Assembly: GCA_040080835.1 (NCBI GenBank)
Contig: JBEBHP010000001.1
Location: 248,001-312,000 of the forward strand
Length of the DNA stretch: 64,000 nucleotides
DNA from: SZUA-430 sp040080835
Lineage (GTDB): Bacteria > Pseudomonadota > Alphaproteobacteria > Micropepsales > Micropepsaceae
Reading direction: 5' to 3'
This document shows, piece after piece, positions 50,021-61,417 of the stretch (position 1 is its first letter; the number at the start of each line of letters is the position of its first letter). The notes below the pieces were generated by a model. That model saw only the letters and a list, made by a program, of their open reading frames with translations, did no database searches and was not told the DNA's origin. Made by a program: the position numbers and the translations under genes.

Positions 50021-50869
50021 ATGCAAGACGTTCCACAAATCTTCGACCAGAAACTGCGCAGGCGTCGCAAGGCGAGAATGGCAAACCATTTCTCGTCGTC
50101 TGCATTTCTGCACGAAACCGTGGCACTTGAACTGGCGGAACGCATCGCCACCATCAACCGCTCCTTTCAGACTTTTGTGTGTCACGGGGCATCAAGTTTG
50201 TCGCAAGATGTCGCAACGGCAAGCATCAGCACCGACACGCTAAGTTACCCCGTGAAGCTCCCGGCCATCGTGTTTGACGAGGGTGAACTGCCGTTTGCCG
50301 ATGCCGTGCTGAATGCCTTCACAAGTGTGTTGACGCTGCATGCAATCAACGACGTGCCGGGAGCTCTCGCCCAGATCCGCCGTGCGCTTGCCCCTGACGG
50401 CCTGTTCATTGGTGCCATGCTTGGCGGCAACACATTGCACGAACTTCGCGATTGCCTGGCCGCAGCCGAGATCGAAGTCGATGGCGGCGTGTCGCCCCGC
50501 GTTTTTCCCTTTGTCGACGTGAAAGATGCGGGCGGCCTGTTGCAACGGGCGGGCTTCGCGTTACCGGTCGCTGACTCCGACACGCTGACTGTGCACTACG
50601 CCGACCCGTTTCGTCTGCTGCGGGACCTTCGCAACATGGGTGAGACAAACATACTGAACGAACGGCGCAGGTCGCCATTGAAAAAGTCAATTCTGCTGCG
50701 GGCGCTGATGCTCTACAGGGACAGGTTCGCAGCCGCCAACGGCTCAGTGCCCGCGACTTTCGAAATAATCTATCTGTCAGGCTGGGCACCGCACGAAAGC
50801 CAGCAAAAACCCTTGAAGCCTGGCAGTGCGAGAATGTCTTTGTCAGACGCGCTGAAGGGTCCGCGCTAG
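50021..50869 (+). CDS. SAM-dependent methyltransferase, BioC/NDUFAF5-like
   Basis: About 282 residues from the ATG at 50021. It begins with the pattern QIFDQKLRRRRKARMANHFS and has FLHETVALELAERIATINRS, FADAVLNAFTSVLTLHAIND, PGALAQIRRALAPDGLFIGA and MLGGNTLHELRDCLAAAEIE, then SPRVFPFVDVKDAGGLLQRA. These match the family of the mitochondrial complex I factor NDUFAF5 and its alphaproteobacterial relatives. The glycine-rich motif I seems degenerate (between VCHGASSLSQ and the VFDEGELPF region), so some doubt about activity remains. Confidence 0.85.
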   Translation: MQDVPQIFDQKLRRRRKARMANHFSSSAFLHETVALELAERIATINRSFQTFVCHGASSLSQDVATASISTDTLSYPVKLPAIVFDEGELPFADAVLNAFTSVLTLHAINDVPGALAQIRRALAPDGLFIGAMLGGNTLHELRDCLAAAEIEVDGGVSPRVFPFVDVKDAGGLLQRAGFALPVADSDTLTVHYADPFRLLRDLRNMGETNILNERRRSPLKKSILLRALMLYRDRFAAANGSVPATFEIIYLSGWAPHESQQKPLKPGSARMSLSDALKGPR

Positions 50870-50889
50870 GCAATCGGCGTCGGCATAAA

Positions 50890-51060
50890 CTACATCGCGT
50901 TTTCGATCACGCCATACATCGAAATTGTCTTGCCGGCGACCGATGTCACGATGGGCACAACAGCCAGAAAGATCAGTGAACAGATCAGCCCGTACTCGAC
51001 GGCCGTCGCACCGCTCTCATCAGTTGCAAACGCCTTCAACAATCGAGCAAACGCCGTCAT
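50890..51060 (-). CDS. Flp family type IVb pilin, copy 1
   Basis: 56 residues, too short for many gene finders. It begins MTAFARLLKAFATDESGATA-VEYGLI, the Flp prepilin motif with cleavage expected after Gly18 and the conserved Glu five residues later, followed by a hydrophobic helix (CSLIFLAVVPIVTSVAG). A CPSG-type secretion partner or tad locus is not in the window. A related pilin gene is at 51662, with mutT between. Confidence 0.82.
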   Translation of the reverse strand: MTAFARLLKAFATDESGATAVEYGLICSLIFLAVVPIVTSVAGKTISMYGVIENAM

Positions 51061-51154
51061 CGGACACCTCGAAACTCAACGCGTACCACTGTGAACGCGG
51101 CGTCCTAACGAGCTATGAATCTTCGAATTTTCAACAAATTGCGAAAGCAGGCGC

Positions 51155-51565
51155 CTACAGGAAATCACGCAGTTGGGCGATCAGCGACACGTCTGCCGGA
51201 GGGACCTGGTAATTCCCCAAATCCCTGGGCTGGACCCAGACGACGCGCTGGTTTTCCAGTGGCTGAACGATGCCTTCCCAGCGCCGGCACAGGAACAGGG
51301 GCATCAGCAGATGGAAATTTCCGTAGTCATGTGAGGCAAATGCAAACGGAGCGAGGCATTCTTCCTTAACCAAAATCCCAAGCTCTTCGCCAAGCTCCCT
51401 GATCAGGGTCTGCTCCGGGCGTTCTCCATCTTCGATCTTGCCGCCGGGAAACTCCCAGAGTCCGGCCATGGACTTGCCTGCGGGCCGCTCTGCCAGCAAC
51501 ACCTTGCCGTCTGCATCGATCAGTGCGGCCGCAGCGACCAGCAGTATTTTTACCTGAGAAGTCAT
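51155..51565 (-). CDS. mutT: 8-oxo-dGTP diphosphatase (MutT family Nudix hydrolase)
   Basis: About 136 residues from the ATG at 51565 (MTSQVKILLVAAAALIDADG). It sanitises oxidised guanine nucleotides. The Nudix box is complete: G-KIEDG-E-RPEQTLI-RE-L-G-EE-L-G, within FPGGKIEDGERPEQTLIREL, and the C-terminal part resembles MutT (ENQRVVWVQPRDLGNYQVPP). An upstream ATG at 51595 is possible. The gene lies between two orphan pilin genes. Confidence 0.9.
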   Translation of the reverse strand: MTSQVKILLVAAAALIDADGKVLLAERPAGKSMAGLWEFPGGKIEDGERPEQTLIRELGEELGILVKEECLAPFAFASHDYGNFHLLMPLFLCRRWEGIVQPLENQRVVWVQPRDLGNYQVPPADVSLIAQLRDFL

Positions 51566-51661
51566 CGCGTTGAAAAACCGCCGCTGTTGCGTCACTCACG
51601 ACCGCAAGTAACGCATGCCGTCATTTCATTTCAAGGCAGACGAGCGCTGAAGCCGTTTTTC

Positions 51662-51823
51662 TTAAAATGCTGCCGATACGGAGGCATACAGCCCCGAGAC
51701 GGTGATGCCCAGCGCCTGCAGTGTTCCGATGATGGCAACCGCAATCAGCGAAGCAAGGACCGCATATTCGGTAGCAGGCGAACCGGCAGAGTCACGAACA
51801 AAGGCGCGCAGGAACACAATCAT
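51662..51823 (-). CDS. Flp family type IVb pilin, copy 2
   Basis: 53 residues from the ATG at 51823 (MIVFLRAFVRDSAGSPATEY). It has the Flp motif G-SPATEYAVLASLIAVAIIG with the conserved Glu, and a hydrophobic helix, ending LYASVSAAF. It differs from copy 1 in sequence but has the same layout. Longer frames to 51898 start in a region without pilin character. Confidence 0.82.
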   Translation of the reverse strand: MIVFLRAFVRDSAGSPATEYAVLASLIAVAIIGTLQALGITVSGLYASVSAAF

Positions 51824-51860
51824 GACTGGCTTTCGACCGGAACGGATTGGATGGGAAGTA

Positions 51861-53177
51861 CTAGCTGCGGTAGTCGCCATTGATGCTGATATAGCCATGG
51901 GTGAGATCGCAGGTCCAAACCCCTGCAGCCCCCTTGGCTATCCCAACATCAATATCGATCTCTATTTCACCACGTTGCATATAACGGACCATTAAGGCCT
52001 CGCTGTAATTCGGATCGCGAACGCCTTGCGTCGCGACCTTGTGGCCACCGAACTTAATCGAAAGTTTATCACGATTGGCAGCCTCGCCGGACTTGCCCAC
52101 CGCCATCACCACGCGGCCCCAGTTGGCGTCGCCACCAGCGATCGCAGTCTTCACCAGCGGAGAGTTAGCAACCGAGAGCGCAATCTTGCGCGCCGCCTGC
52201 GGGCTCTCCGCACCGCTGACATTGATGCGGATAAGTTTGGTAGCGCCTTCGCCATCCTTGACCACCTGCACCGCAAGGTCCTGCAGCACGGAATTCAGCT
52301 TCAGGCGGAAATCGTCCAGGCGCTTGTCACTGGCCTTGAGGACCGGATTGTGCCGCGCCCCCTTGCCGGTCGCAAACAGCAACAGCGTGTCGCTCGTGGA
52401 CGTATCGCCATCCACGGTGATGGAATTGAAGCTCGTCTCCGCGCCTTGCGTCAGCAGGGCCTGCAGCACGTCTTGCGGTATGGTTGCGTCGGTGAAAACG
52501 AAACTCAGCAAGGTCGCCATGTCTGGCGCGATCATTCCCGAGCCTTTGGCAAAACCGTTGATTTTCACGACCTGGCCATCAATCTGGGCGCTGGCGGTTG
52601 CCATCTTGTGAAACGTGTCCGTTGTCATGATGGCGCGCGCAGCCTGCTCCCAGGCTGTCGCACCGGTATTTTCGTAGATCTCGGGCAGGACGCTTGTAAG
52701 CCTGCGGACCGGCAGCGGTTCGCCAATGACACCCGTCGAAGCGACGTAGACTTCTTGCGGCTTGCACCCCACGAGTAGCGCGACGGCATCGACCGTGGCC
52801 TTGACGGCCTCTGACCCCACGCGGCCGGTAAAGGCATTCGCGTTGCCAGAATTGACCACCAGCGCCCGCGCCGACTTTTCGACCAGTGCAATCCTGCACC
52901 AGTCCACCGGCGCCGAACTGGTCTTCGATTTCGTGAAAACCCCCGCAACCGTCGTTCCGGTGGCAAACACCGCCATCATGACATCGGTGCGACCCTCATA
53001 GCGGATACCAGCGGCACCAACACCCAGACGAACCCCGGAAATCGGCTGCAATTTGGCAAAACTCTTCGGAGCAAGCGGCGAGATGGGATGCGCCTGCTTA
53101 GCCGCCTTTGGTGCCGCCTCCGGTTGGGATTTGGCGGTCACCTTGTCCTTCGCACTTTTGCCCGCTGTCGGGGCCAT
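51861..53177 (-). CDS. argJ: Bifunctional glutamate N-acetyltransferase / amino-acid N-acetyltransferase ArgJ
   Basis: Cyclic arginine pathway enzyme, 438 residues. Family text: ISGVRLGVGAAGIRYEGRTD, TTVAGVFTKSKTSSAPVDWC, VVNSGNANAFTGRVGSEAVK, STGVIGEPLPV, the autocleavage region with GMIAPDMATLLSFVFTDA (Thr nucleophile in ATLLSF), and the end ECDLTHGYISINGDYRS-like WTCDLTHGYISINGDYRS. The first 30 residues are a Lys/Ala-rich extension. GGAA lies six bases before the ATG at 53177. Divergent from secA across 292 bases. Confidence 0.96.
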   Translation of the reverse strand: MAPTAGKSAKDKVTAKSQPEAAPKAAKQAHPISPLAPKSFAKLQPISGVRLGVGAAGIRYEGRTDVMMAVFATGTTVAGVFTKSKTSSAPVDWCRIALVEKSARALVVNSGNANAFTGRVGSEAVKATVDAVALLVGCKPQEVYVASTGVIGEPLPVRRLTSVLPEIYENTGATAWEQAARAIMTTDTFHKMATASAQIDGQVVKINGFAKGSGMIAPDMATLLSFVFTDATIPQDVLQALLTQGAETSFNSITVDGDTSTSDTLLLFATGKGARHNPVLKASDKRLDDFRLKLNSVLQDLAVQVVKDGEGATKLIRINVSGAESPQAARKIALSVANSPLVKTAIAGGDANWGRVVMAVGKSGEAANRDKLSIKFGGHKVATQGVRDPNYSEALMVRYMQRGEIEIDIDVGIAKGAAGVWTCDLTHGYISINGDYRS

Positions 53178-53325
53178 CTCAAGTTCCTTTCGCGTCCGCC
53201 CCGAGGTCGGTCATCCCCAGGGACTCCGCAGAATAGTGATTGTCAGTACCCGTCCTATTCCTGCGGGTCAAGAATCGCCGTTTTGAGCCAAAGCAACACG
53301 TCTGGAGCCATGTTGCTCCGCCGCG

Positions 53326-53354
53326 TTGACAGGGGGGACCTCCCACCTTATCTG
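53326..53354 (+). promoter_or_regulatory. Sigma-70-type promoter for secA
   Basis: TTGACA (53326-53331) and TATCTG (53349-53354) are separated by exactly 17 bases. It lies about 115 bases upstream of the secA ATG, and a GC-rich stretch separates it from the divergent argJ gene. The -35 box is a perfect match to consensus. The rest of the gap 53178-53469 shows nothing further. Confidence 0.7.
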
Positions 53355-53469
53355 TCCCCCACGGCTTCGCGCGAAATCCACCATTTCGATACGACTTGGA
53401 GGCGAACTGTCCACACCGGACAGGCGAACAGCCCGAAATTAATTCTCTCGTTCTCAAGGACGGTTTCGA

Positions 53470-56199
<2,730 letters not shown>

Positions 56200-56281
56200 C
56201 GCGACCGTTGGCATTTGCCCGAGACCGGATTCCGCAATCAGAAACACAGCCGAGGCAGCATCCATTTCGATGCCAGCCCGC

Positions 56282-56366
56282 CCGGGCACAGATTCCTACA
56301 CTATCCAGTTGAAGCGCCGAATAGAGCCGAAAGCGCCGAAAACAAAAAGAGAACAAATTGACGCAG
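56282..56366. repeat. 85-base dispersed repeat, copy 2
   Basis: Same orientation and 81 of 85 positions identical to 8833-8917, 47 kb away. Contains the same AAAC-N7-GAAC stretch. The surrounding sequences do not match, so the repeat ends are sharp. Confidence 0.85.
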
Positions 56367-56406
56367 CTAGCGGAAGTATGCTGCTGAACAGTTCCCCCAA
56401 AATATC

Positions 56407-56547
56407 GTCATCCTAAATGCACTGCAGCGCGCAGCGGTGCTGCGCGTTTGGGACCCATACGAGGTGATGCACATCCGGAGAGGTCTCACCACGCATGGTT
56501 CCCGCTCGCAACGCAGCACTCGCGTGCTGCATAGCGAGCAGGATGAC
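56407..56547. repeat. MITE-like element, 141 bases
   Basis: Bounded by inverted ends GTCATCCT and AGGATGAC. The inside holds GCAGCGCGCAGCGGTGCTGC and near the other end CAGCACTCGCGTGCTGC, giving hairpin potential. The shorter copy at 4825-4885 keeps both ends but lacks the middle, so these are two members of one family without coding capacity. Confidence 0.65.
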
Positions 56548-56577
56548 GATGGCGGGGAGTACAACAGAATACACGCA

Positions 56578-56617
56578 GTCATCCTGAGCGCGCTGCCGCG
56601 CGACACGGCCATGACGG
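56578..56617. repeat. Fragment of the hairpin element joined to a GTCATCCTG end
   Basis: Begins GTCATCCTGAGCG like the MITE-type element, and continues with 28 bases (56589-56616) identical to the outer part of the right arm of the element at 15087-15114. It reads as a composite of two repeat families. Confidence 0.6.
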
Positions 56618-56661
56618 GTATTTGTTTTGTAGAATGCGATCCCGATCGTACGCCGGATGTA

Positions 56662-57078
56662 CTAGCAGTCCTGCCACCAGGTCTTGCAATTGTCACACCG
56701 ACATATGACTGGCCGTGCGGTGACCGCTATTCCCAGAAAAGAGATCAATGCCACCAGCGAGACGTGAACTCTGTTACTCCGGCTGCTGAATTCAAGTGAG
56801 CCGCAGGAGGGACAAGCAACTTCGTCAAGCGAACCGAACTCCTGTTCCAACTCTCGCCGAAACTCTCCATCCAGACACCTCTGAATGACACCTCGTGCTG
56901 CCTCCAAATCGGAGGCAGCAACCCAAACCCTGAAGCCGCCTACTGCGGCCGTATACTTCCAGTCAGCATAGGTAAGCCCCTGATATTGGGACAACGCAAA
57001 TACGCCCTCTGCCCGCAAACGAGATGCAAGGTTGTGCGCCTCGTAAGCGAACAGAAATTTCGCGACAGTCACAAGCAT
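56662..57078 (-). CDS. DUF2007 domain protein with a C-terminal zinc-ribbon-like part
   Basis: 138 residues. The N-terminal 70 residues (FLFAYEAHNLASRLRAEGVF, then GGFRVWVAASDLEAARGVIQ) match the DUF2007 pattern of a small signal-sensing or regulatory domain. The C-terminal half has VACPSCGSLEF, a probable membrane segment (VHVSLVALISFLGIAV) and ICRCDNCKTWWQDC, so two cysteine pairs flank a membrane anchor. Function unknown; zinc binding is likely. Confidence 0.8.
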   Translation of the reverse strand: MLVTVAKFLFAYEAHNLASRLRAEGVFALSQYQGLTYADWKYTAAVGGFRVWVAASDLEAARGVIQRCLDGEFRRELEQEFGSLDEVACPSCGSLEFSSRSNRVHVSLVALISFLGIAVTARPVICRCDNCKTWWQDC

Positions 57079-57105
57079 CGGATGCTCAACTCTGCCAACA
57101 CATCA

Positions 57106-57966
57106 CTACCGCGGCCGGTCGCCTTCCACCGTCACCCGATGCATCTCGCGCCTGTAACCGTGATAGTCGTTGAGTGCATAGTGCTGCGTACAGCGATTAT
57201 CCCAGAACGCCACCGCATTCTTCGTCCACGAAAACCGGCAGGTGAACTCGGGCTTTGCGCAATGCTCGTACAGCCAGCGCAGCAACGGACGGCTCTCATC
57301 TTTGGTCCAGCCGTCGAAGCGCTGCGTGAACCCGACATTGACGTACAGGGCGCGACGACCCGTTTCAGGATGCACGCGCACGACCGGATGGACGATTTCG
57401 GCTTTCGCATCCTCGGAGGTCTTCGGCTTCATGCTGCGCATGTCGTTGTGCCGGCTGGCTTCGCTCAACCCGTCAACACCATACTGCGCATTTGCCGAGT
57501 GCACGGCGTTCAGCGCATCAACCGTCTTCTTCATGCCCGATGAAAGCGCGTCGTAGGCCATGTACTGGTTGGCAAACATCGTGTCACCGCCTTGGGGCGG
57601 AACTTCCTTCGCATAGAGGATCGAGCCCAGCGGAGGCTTCTCGAGAAACGTCATGTCCGAGTGCCACCCGCCTCCGAAATTGACCTTGTCGTCTTTCTCC
57701 TTGAACACCCGCATCACTTCCGGAAAACCCGGCACTTGCGGGCCATAGGGGTGAATGCTGATGACACCAAAGCGGCGCGCGAACGCCAGTTGCTGATCAG
57801 GCGTCATGACCTGGTCGCGAAAGAAAATCACGCAGTGGTCAAGCAACGCCTGCCTGATTTCGCCCAGACCCGCTGCACCCAGGTCGGAACCCAGATCGAC
57901 GCCGGACAGTTCTGCGCCCAGCGCACCCGACACCTGCCGGACCTTCACTGTTGCAGCGTGGTTCAT
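57106..57966 (-). CDS. TauD/TfdA family Fe(II)/2-oxoglutarate dioxygenase
   Basis: 286 residues. The iron ligands are visible: His and Asp in GGGWHSDMTFLEKPP, and the distal His in RCTQHYALNDYHGYRREMHR, where the Arg binds 2-oxoglutarate. VIFFRDQVMTPDQQLAFARR and HPVVRVHPETGRRALYVNVG are characteristic of taurine-dioxygenase relatives. The substrate could be taurine, an alkyl sulfate or an aryloxy acid; no sulfonate transporter is adjacent. It stands alone on the minus strand. Confidence 0.93.
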   Translation of the reverse strand: MNHAATVKVRQVSGALGAELSGVDLGSDLGAAGLGEIRQALLDHCVIFFRDQVMTPDQQLAFARRFGVISIHPYGPQVPGFPEVMRVFKEKDDKVNFGGGWHSDMTFLEKPPLGSILYAKEVPPQGGDTMFANQYMAYDALSSGMKKTVDALNAVHSANAQYGVDGLSEASRHNDMRSMKPKTSEDAKAEIVHPVVRVHPETGRRALYVNVGFTQRFDGWTKDESRPLLRWLYEHCAKPEFTCRFSWTKNAVAFWDNRCTQHYALNDYHGYRREMHRVTVEGDRPR

Positions 57967-58100
57967 TTTTGCAGCCTCTCGGTTTCAGTTGAATAGAAAC
58001 TATCCCAGTACGCGCCCGGATCAAAGTTCCAGACGTACAGGTACGGAACCATGATGCACCCAGTGCGTTCCCTGTCTGACAAACACAATTGGAAAGTGCC

Positions 58101-58409
58101 ATGATCAGAACTTACATGCTTGTAGCGACAACACTTGCAGCATTCAGCCTGTCTGCGTGCGGAACGTCGACAACTGACCGTGGCCTGTCCGGCGCCGGAA
58201 TCGGCGCCGCGACGGGTGCGGTTATCGGCGGCGTGACTGGCGGAAGCGTCGGAACCGGCGCCGTCGTTGGTGCCGTGGTCGGTGGAGCGATAGGCGTTGC
58301 CACGACAAAAGACGACATAAATCTGGGCAAGCCGATCTGGAGGAAATCCTGCCGGGAACGCCAGCGCAGCGGCGAGCGCATCACCTGCAGGAAGAAGTCG
58401 CGCAAATAG
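58101..58409 (+). CDS. Glycine-zipper lipoprotein, small
   Basis: 102 residues from the ATG at 58101. A lipoprotein signal with lipobox LSAC (AAFSLSACGTST) is followed by a Gly-zipper segment (GAGIGAATGAVIGGVTGGSV, GAVVGAVVGGAIGVA) that packs in membranes, and a short basic tail. This is the pattern of small outer-membrane lipoproteins such as Rick_17kDa relatives. Function unknown. Confidence 0.82.
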   Translation: MIRTYMLVATTLAAFSLSACGTSTTDRGLSGAGIGAATGAVIGGVTGGSVGTGAVVGAVVGGAIGVATTKDDINLGKPIWRKSCRERQRSGERITCRKKSRK

Positions 58410-58531
58410 CAGAGGCCGGGTGACGTACCGAAAGGAACCTCATCCGGCAATGTCGACCGAACGCATTGCGGTCTTGCATAGCGTTGCAATCCCCGCTCAA
58501 CTCCCGCCCAAGACCACGGGAGCAGCGACCA

Positions 58532-59683
58532 ATGCCTCAATCCAAGCCCTTCAAGATCGAAATTCCCCAGGGCACGATCAACCGCATCATGGAGCGCGTG
58601 CGCCAGTTTGAATGGCCAGACGCGCCCGCCAACGGCGGATGGTCCTATGGTGCCAGTCTCTCGACGATGAAGGAAATGGTTGAGTACTGGCTGCACGGGT
58701 ACGACTGGTACCGCGAGCAGGAAATCATGAACCGCGTGCCCCACTTCACCGCGAAGGTGCGCGACCTCGACATCCACTTCATCCATCTGCGTTCGAATGC
58801 GCCCAAGCGCCGGCCGCTGATCATTACCCATGGCTGGCCCGGATCGTTCGTCGAGTTCATGAATGTGATGGAGCCATTGGCCTATCCCGAGAAATACGCT
58901 GGCAAGGCCAGCGACGCCTTCGACGTCATCATCCCCTCACTCCCCGGCTATGGCTTCTCGGGCAAGCCGCAGAACCCCATCAGCCCGCGCACGGTCGCCA
59001 CCTATTTCGACCAGTTGATGACGAAGAACCTAGGCTACTCGGACTACATCGCCCAGGGCGGCGACTGGGGGTCGTCAGTCTCCGGATGGCTGGGCTATGA
59101 GGGCAAGGGCTGCAGGGCAGCCCACCTCAACATGTTCGGCTGGCGTTCGCCCGGCGTACTGCCCGAAACCCCGGAAGAGAAACAGTCGGCACATGCCGCC
59201 GAGATGCTGTTCAACATGGAAGGCGCCTATTTCCGGGAGCAGTCGACGAAGCCGCTGACGCTGTCATATCCGCTGATGGACTCGCCCGTGGGCACGGCTG
59301 CATGGATTCTCGAGAAGTTCCACGGCTGGTCTGACCTCGAGGACGGCAAGCTGGAGTCTGTTTACACAAAGGACCAGCTGCTCACCAACGTCATGATCTA
59401 TCTCGTAACCCGCACGTTCGGCACGTCAACCTGGCTGTATCGCGGCTTGTTCGAGGACACGAGCGGCGCACCCGTCCCGCCAAAGGCAAGAATTGAAAAG
59501 CCGGTCGGCATCGCCCGCTTCCCTAAAGACCTGATCCCGTTCCCGCCGCGCTCGCTCGTGGAGCGCAACATGAACGTCACGCGCTGGACCGAGTTCAAGA
59601 AAGGCGGCCACTTCGCCGCCATGGAACGCCCGCAGGATTTCATCGAGGACGTAAGAGCGTTCGGGAGAGAGATCGATGCTTAA
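58532..59683 (+). CDS. Epoxide hydrolase, copy 1
   Basis: About 383 residues from the ATG at 58532. An N-terminal epoxide-hydrolase lid domain (about 1-110: ETPQGTINRIMERVRQFEWP-like text with FEWPDAPANGGWSYG, EYWLHGYDWYREQEIMNRVP) precedes an alpha/beta hydrolase with IITHGWPGSFVEF, VIIPSLPGYGFSGKP, the nucleophile Asp in AQGGDWGSSVSGW, and the catalytic His in KKGGHFAAMERPQDF. The NTF2-like gene starts inside its end (59676). A homologue follows at 60173. Confidence 0.93.
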   Translation: MPQSKPFKIEIPQGTINRIMERVRQFEWPDAPANGGWSYGASLSTMKEMVEYWLHGYDWYREQEIMNRVPHFTAKVRDLDIHFIHLRSNAPKRRPLIITHGWPGSFVEFMNVMEPLAYPEKYAGKASDAFDVIIPSLPGYGFSGKPQNPISPRTVATYFDQLMTKNLGYSDYIAQGGDWGSSVSGWLGYEGKGCRAAHLNMFGWRSPGVLPETPEEKQSAHAAEMLFNMEGAYFREQSTKPLTLSYPLMDSPVGTAAWILEKFHGWSDLEDGKLESVYTKDQLLTNVMIYLVTRTFGTSTWLYRGLFEDTSGAPVPPKARIEKPVGIARFPKDLIPFPPRSLVERNMNVTRWTEFKKGGHFAAMERPQDFIEDVRAFGREIDA

Positions 59684-60137
59684 GCGATTGGCCTTTGCTG
59701 CAGCCTTGTGTCTCGCGGCGAACGCATCAGCCGCCGACATGGACCGCAATGAACTGACGGCCAAGATCACGACACTCGACACAAAATTGTTCGATGCCTA
59801 CAATGCGTGCGACCTGCCTGCGCTCGAAGCACTCGTCGAGGATGACCTTGAATTCTACCACGACAAGACCGGTCTCTCGGTCGGCCGGAAAACCTTCATC
59901 GAAAGCATCAGCAAATATGTATGCGGCAAGACCCACCGCACGCTGACACCCGGAACGCTCGAAGCCTATCCACTGAAAGACTACGGCGCCGTTGAAATTG
60001 GAATCCACACCTTTTGCGCAACGGACAAGGCCGGCCAGTGCACGACACCCGGAGCACCGGCAAAATTTGTGCAGCTATGGAAGGAGACGAACGGCACATG
60101 GCGCCTTTCAAGGGTAATCAGTTACGATCACCACTGA
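59676..60137 (+). CDS. Exported NTF2/SnoaL-like protein
   Basis: 153 residues with a signal peptide (LAFAAALCLAANASAADMDR) and a nuclear-transport-factor-2-like domain (KLFDAYNACDLPALEALVED, DLEFYHDKTGLSVGRKTFIE, TWRLSRVISYDHH). Two cysteine pairs could form disulphides in the periplasm. The ATG overlaps the end of the first epoxide hydrolase gene by eight bases, suggesting co-translation. Function unknown; it may bind the same class of small molecule. Confidence 0.85.
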   Translation: MLKRLAFAAALCLAANASAADMDRNELTAKITTLDTKLFDAYNACDLPALEALVEDDLEFYHDKTGLSVGRKTFIESISKYVCGKTHRTLTPGTLEAYPLKDYGAVEIGIHTFCATDKAGQCTTPGAPAKFVQLWKETNGTWRLSRVISYDHH

Positions 60138-60172
60138 GCTTCTGCACTCCATAAATAGCCAGGACAAAAGTC

Positions 60173-61360
60173 GTGAATGCGCCGAAGCCGTTCAGCCTCT
60201 CGGTTCCCGTCGAGGACCTGACTGACCTGAAATCCCGCCTCACCCGCGTGCGTTGGCCGAATGAACCCGCCGGCAACGATGCCTGGGACTGGGGCACAAA
60301 CCTCGCCTACATGAAGCGGCTCATCGCGTACTGGCTCGATGAGTTCGACTGGCGCCGGGCCGAAACCGAACTCAACCGCTTCCCGCAGTTCACGGTTGAC
60401 CTTCCAACCGACACTGAAACCCACACGATCCATTTCATCCACGAAAAGGGCTCGGGCAGGAATCCGCTTCCCCTGATCCTGACGCATGGCTGGCCATCGA
60501 CCTATCGGGAGTTCCTCGACGTCGTCGAACCACTGGCACATCCCGAGCGCTTTGGCGGCAATGCTGAAGACGGCATGGACGTCATCGTGCCCTCGCTGCT
60601 GGGCTTTGGCTTTTCCTCCAGACCAAAGACGCCAATCGGTCCGGCGAAGATCGCGGACCTCTGGCATCGCCTGATTCACGATGTGCTGGGTTACAAGCGC
60701 TATGCCGCACAGGCAGGCGACTGGGGCAGCTATGTCACGTCGCGACTGGCCCTCCAGCATCCTGAAAGCCTGAAGGCCATACACCTGACAATGCTGCCGC
60801 TCAGGCCAAACCTGAAGCATGCCTCGCAGCCGCCAGTCAGTGCCGACGAATCCGCCTGGATCGAAAAGATGAAGGCCTGGTGGGCACAGGAAGAAGGCTA
60901 CCGTTCCATCCAGTCGACAAAACCGATGGCACTCGCCTTCGGCCTGATGGATTCACCCGTTGGCCTTGCGGGCTGGCTTGCCGACAAATATTGGCGCCTC
61001 GGTGACACGAAGAAAGATCATCCCTGGGAAGGCATGGAGAAACGCTTTTCCATGCACGTCATGTGCACGCAACTGTCCATCTACTGGTTCTCAGGCACGA
61101 TCAACTCGGCAAATATGCTCTACAAGGCAGGCCCCGCCGAACGCAGCGCCGCCCTGAAACCCGGCGAACGCGTCACTGTGCCGACCGCCTATTCCGACTA
61201 CCCGATGGACGTGCTGCCACCAACGCCCCAGAGCTGGGGCAAGCGCAGCTACAACATCGTCCGCTGGCGCGAAATGAAAGCCGGCGGCCACTTCGCCGCC
61301 ATGGAAGAACCCAAGCTGTTCGCCGATGACGTGCGGGATTTCTTCCGGACGATGCGCTGA
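60173..61360 (+). CDS. Epoxide hydrolase, copy 2
   Basis: 395 residues, start GTG at 60173 (MNAPKPFSLSVPVEDLTDLK). Same layout as copy 1: N-terminal lid (RLTRVRWPNEPAGNDAWDWG, AYWLDEFDWRRAETELNRFP), ILTHGWPSTYREF, VIVPSLLGFGFSSRP, nucleophile Asp in AAQAGDWGSYVTS, and catalytic His in MKAGGHFAAMEEPKLF. The two copies differ enough to suggest different substrates. It follows the NTF2-like gene on the same strand after 35 bases. Confidence 0.93.
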   Translation: MNAPKPFSLSVPVEDLTDLKSRLTRVRWPNEPAGNDAWDWGTNLAYMKRLIAYWLDEFDWRRAETELNRFPQFTVDLPTDTETHTIHFIHEKGSGRNPLPLILTHGWPSTYREFLDVVEPLAHPERFGGNAEDGMDVIVPSLLGFGFSSRPKTPIGPAKIADLWHRLIHDVLGYKRYAAQAGDWGSYVTSRLALQHPESLKAIHLTMLPLRPNLKHASQPPVSADESAWIEKMKAWWAQEEGYRSIQSTKPMALAFGLMDSPVGLAGWLADKYWRLGDTKKDHPWEGMEKRFSMHVMCTQLSIYWFSGTINSANMLYKAGPAERSAALKPGERVTVPTAYSDYPMDVLPPTPQSWGKRSYNIVRWREMKAGGHFAAMEEPKLFADDVRDFFRTMR

Positions 61361-61417
61361 AGACCCCTATCGTCTGCGCCCACCGAAGGTGCTCTGCAGA
61401 CGAAGGGGGCCCGCCCC

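Larger units (their letters stand above)
56200..56661. other. Non-coding repeat cluster downstream of secA
   Basis: No gene in this 460-base gap. It contains the 85-base repeat (56282-56366), a 141-base MITE-like element (56407-56547) and a short palindromic piece (56578-56617) related to the hairpin element at 14961-15114. Confidence 0.7.
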
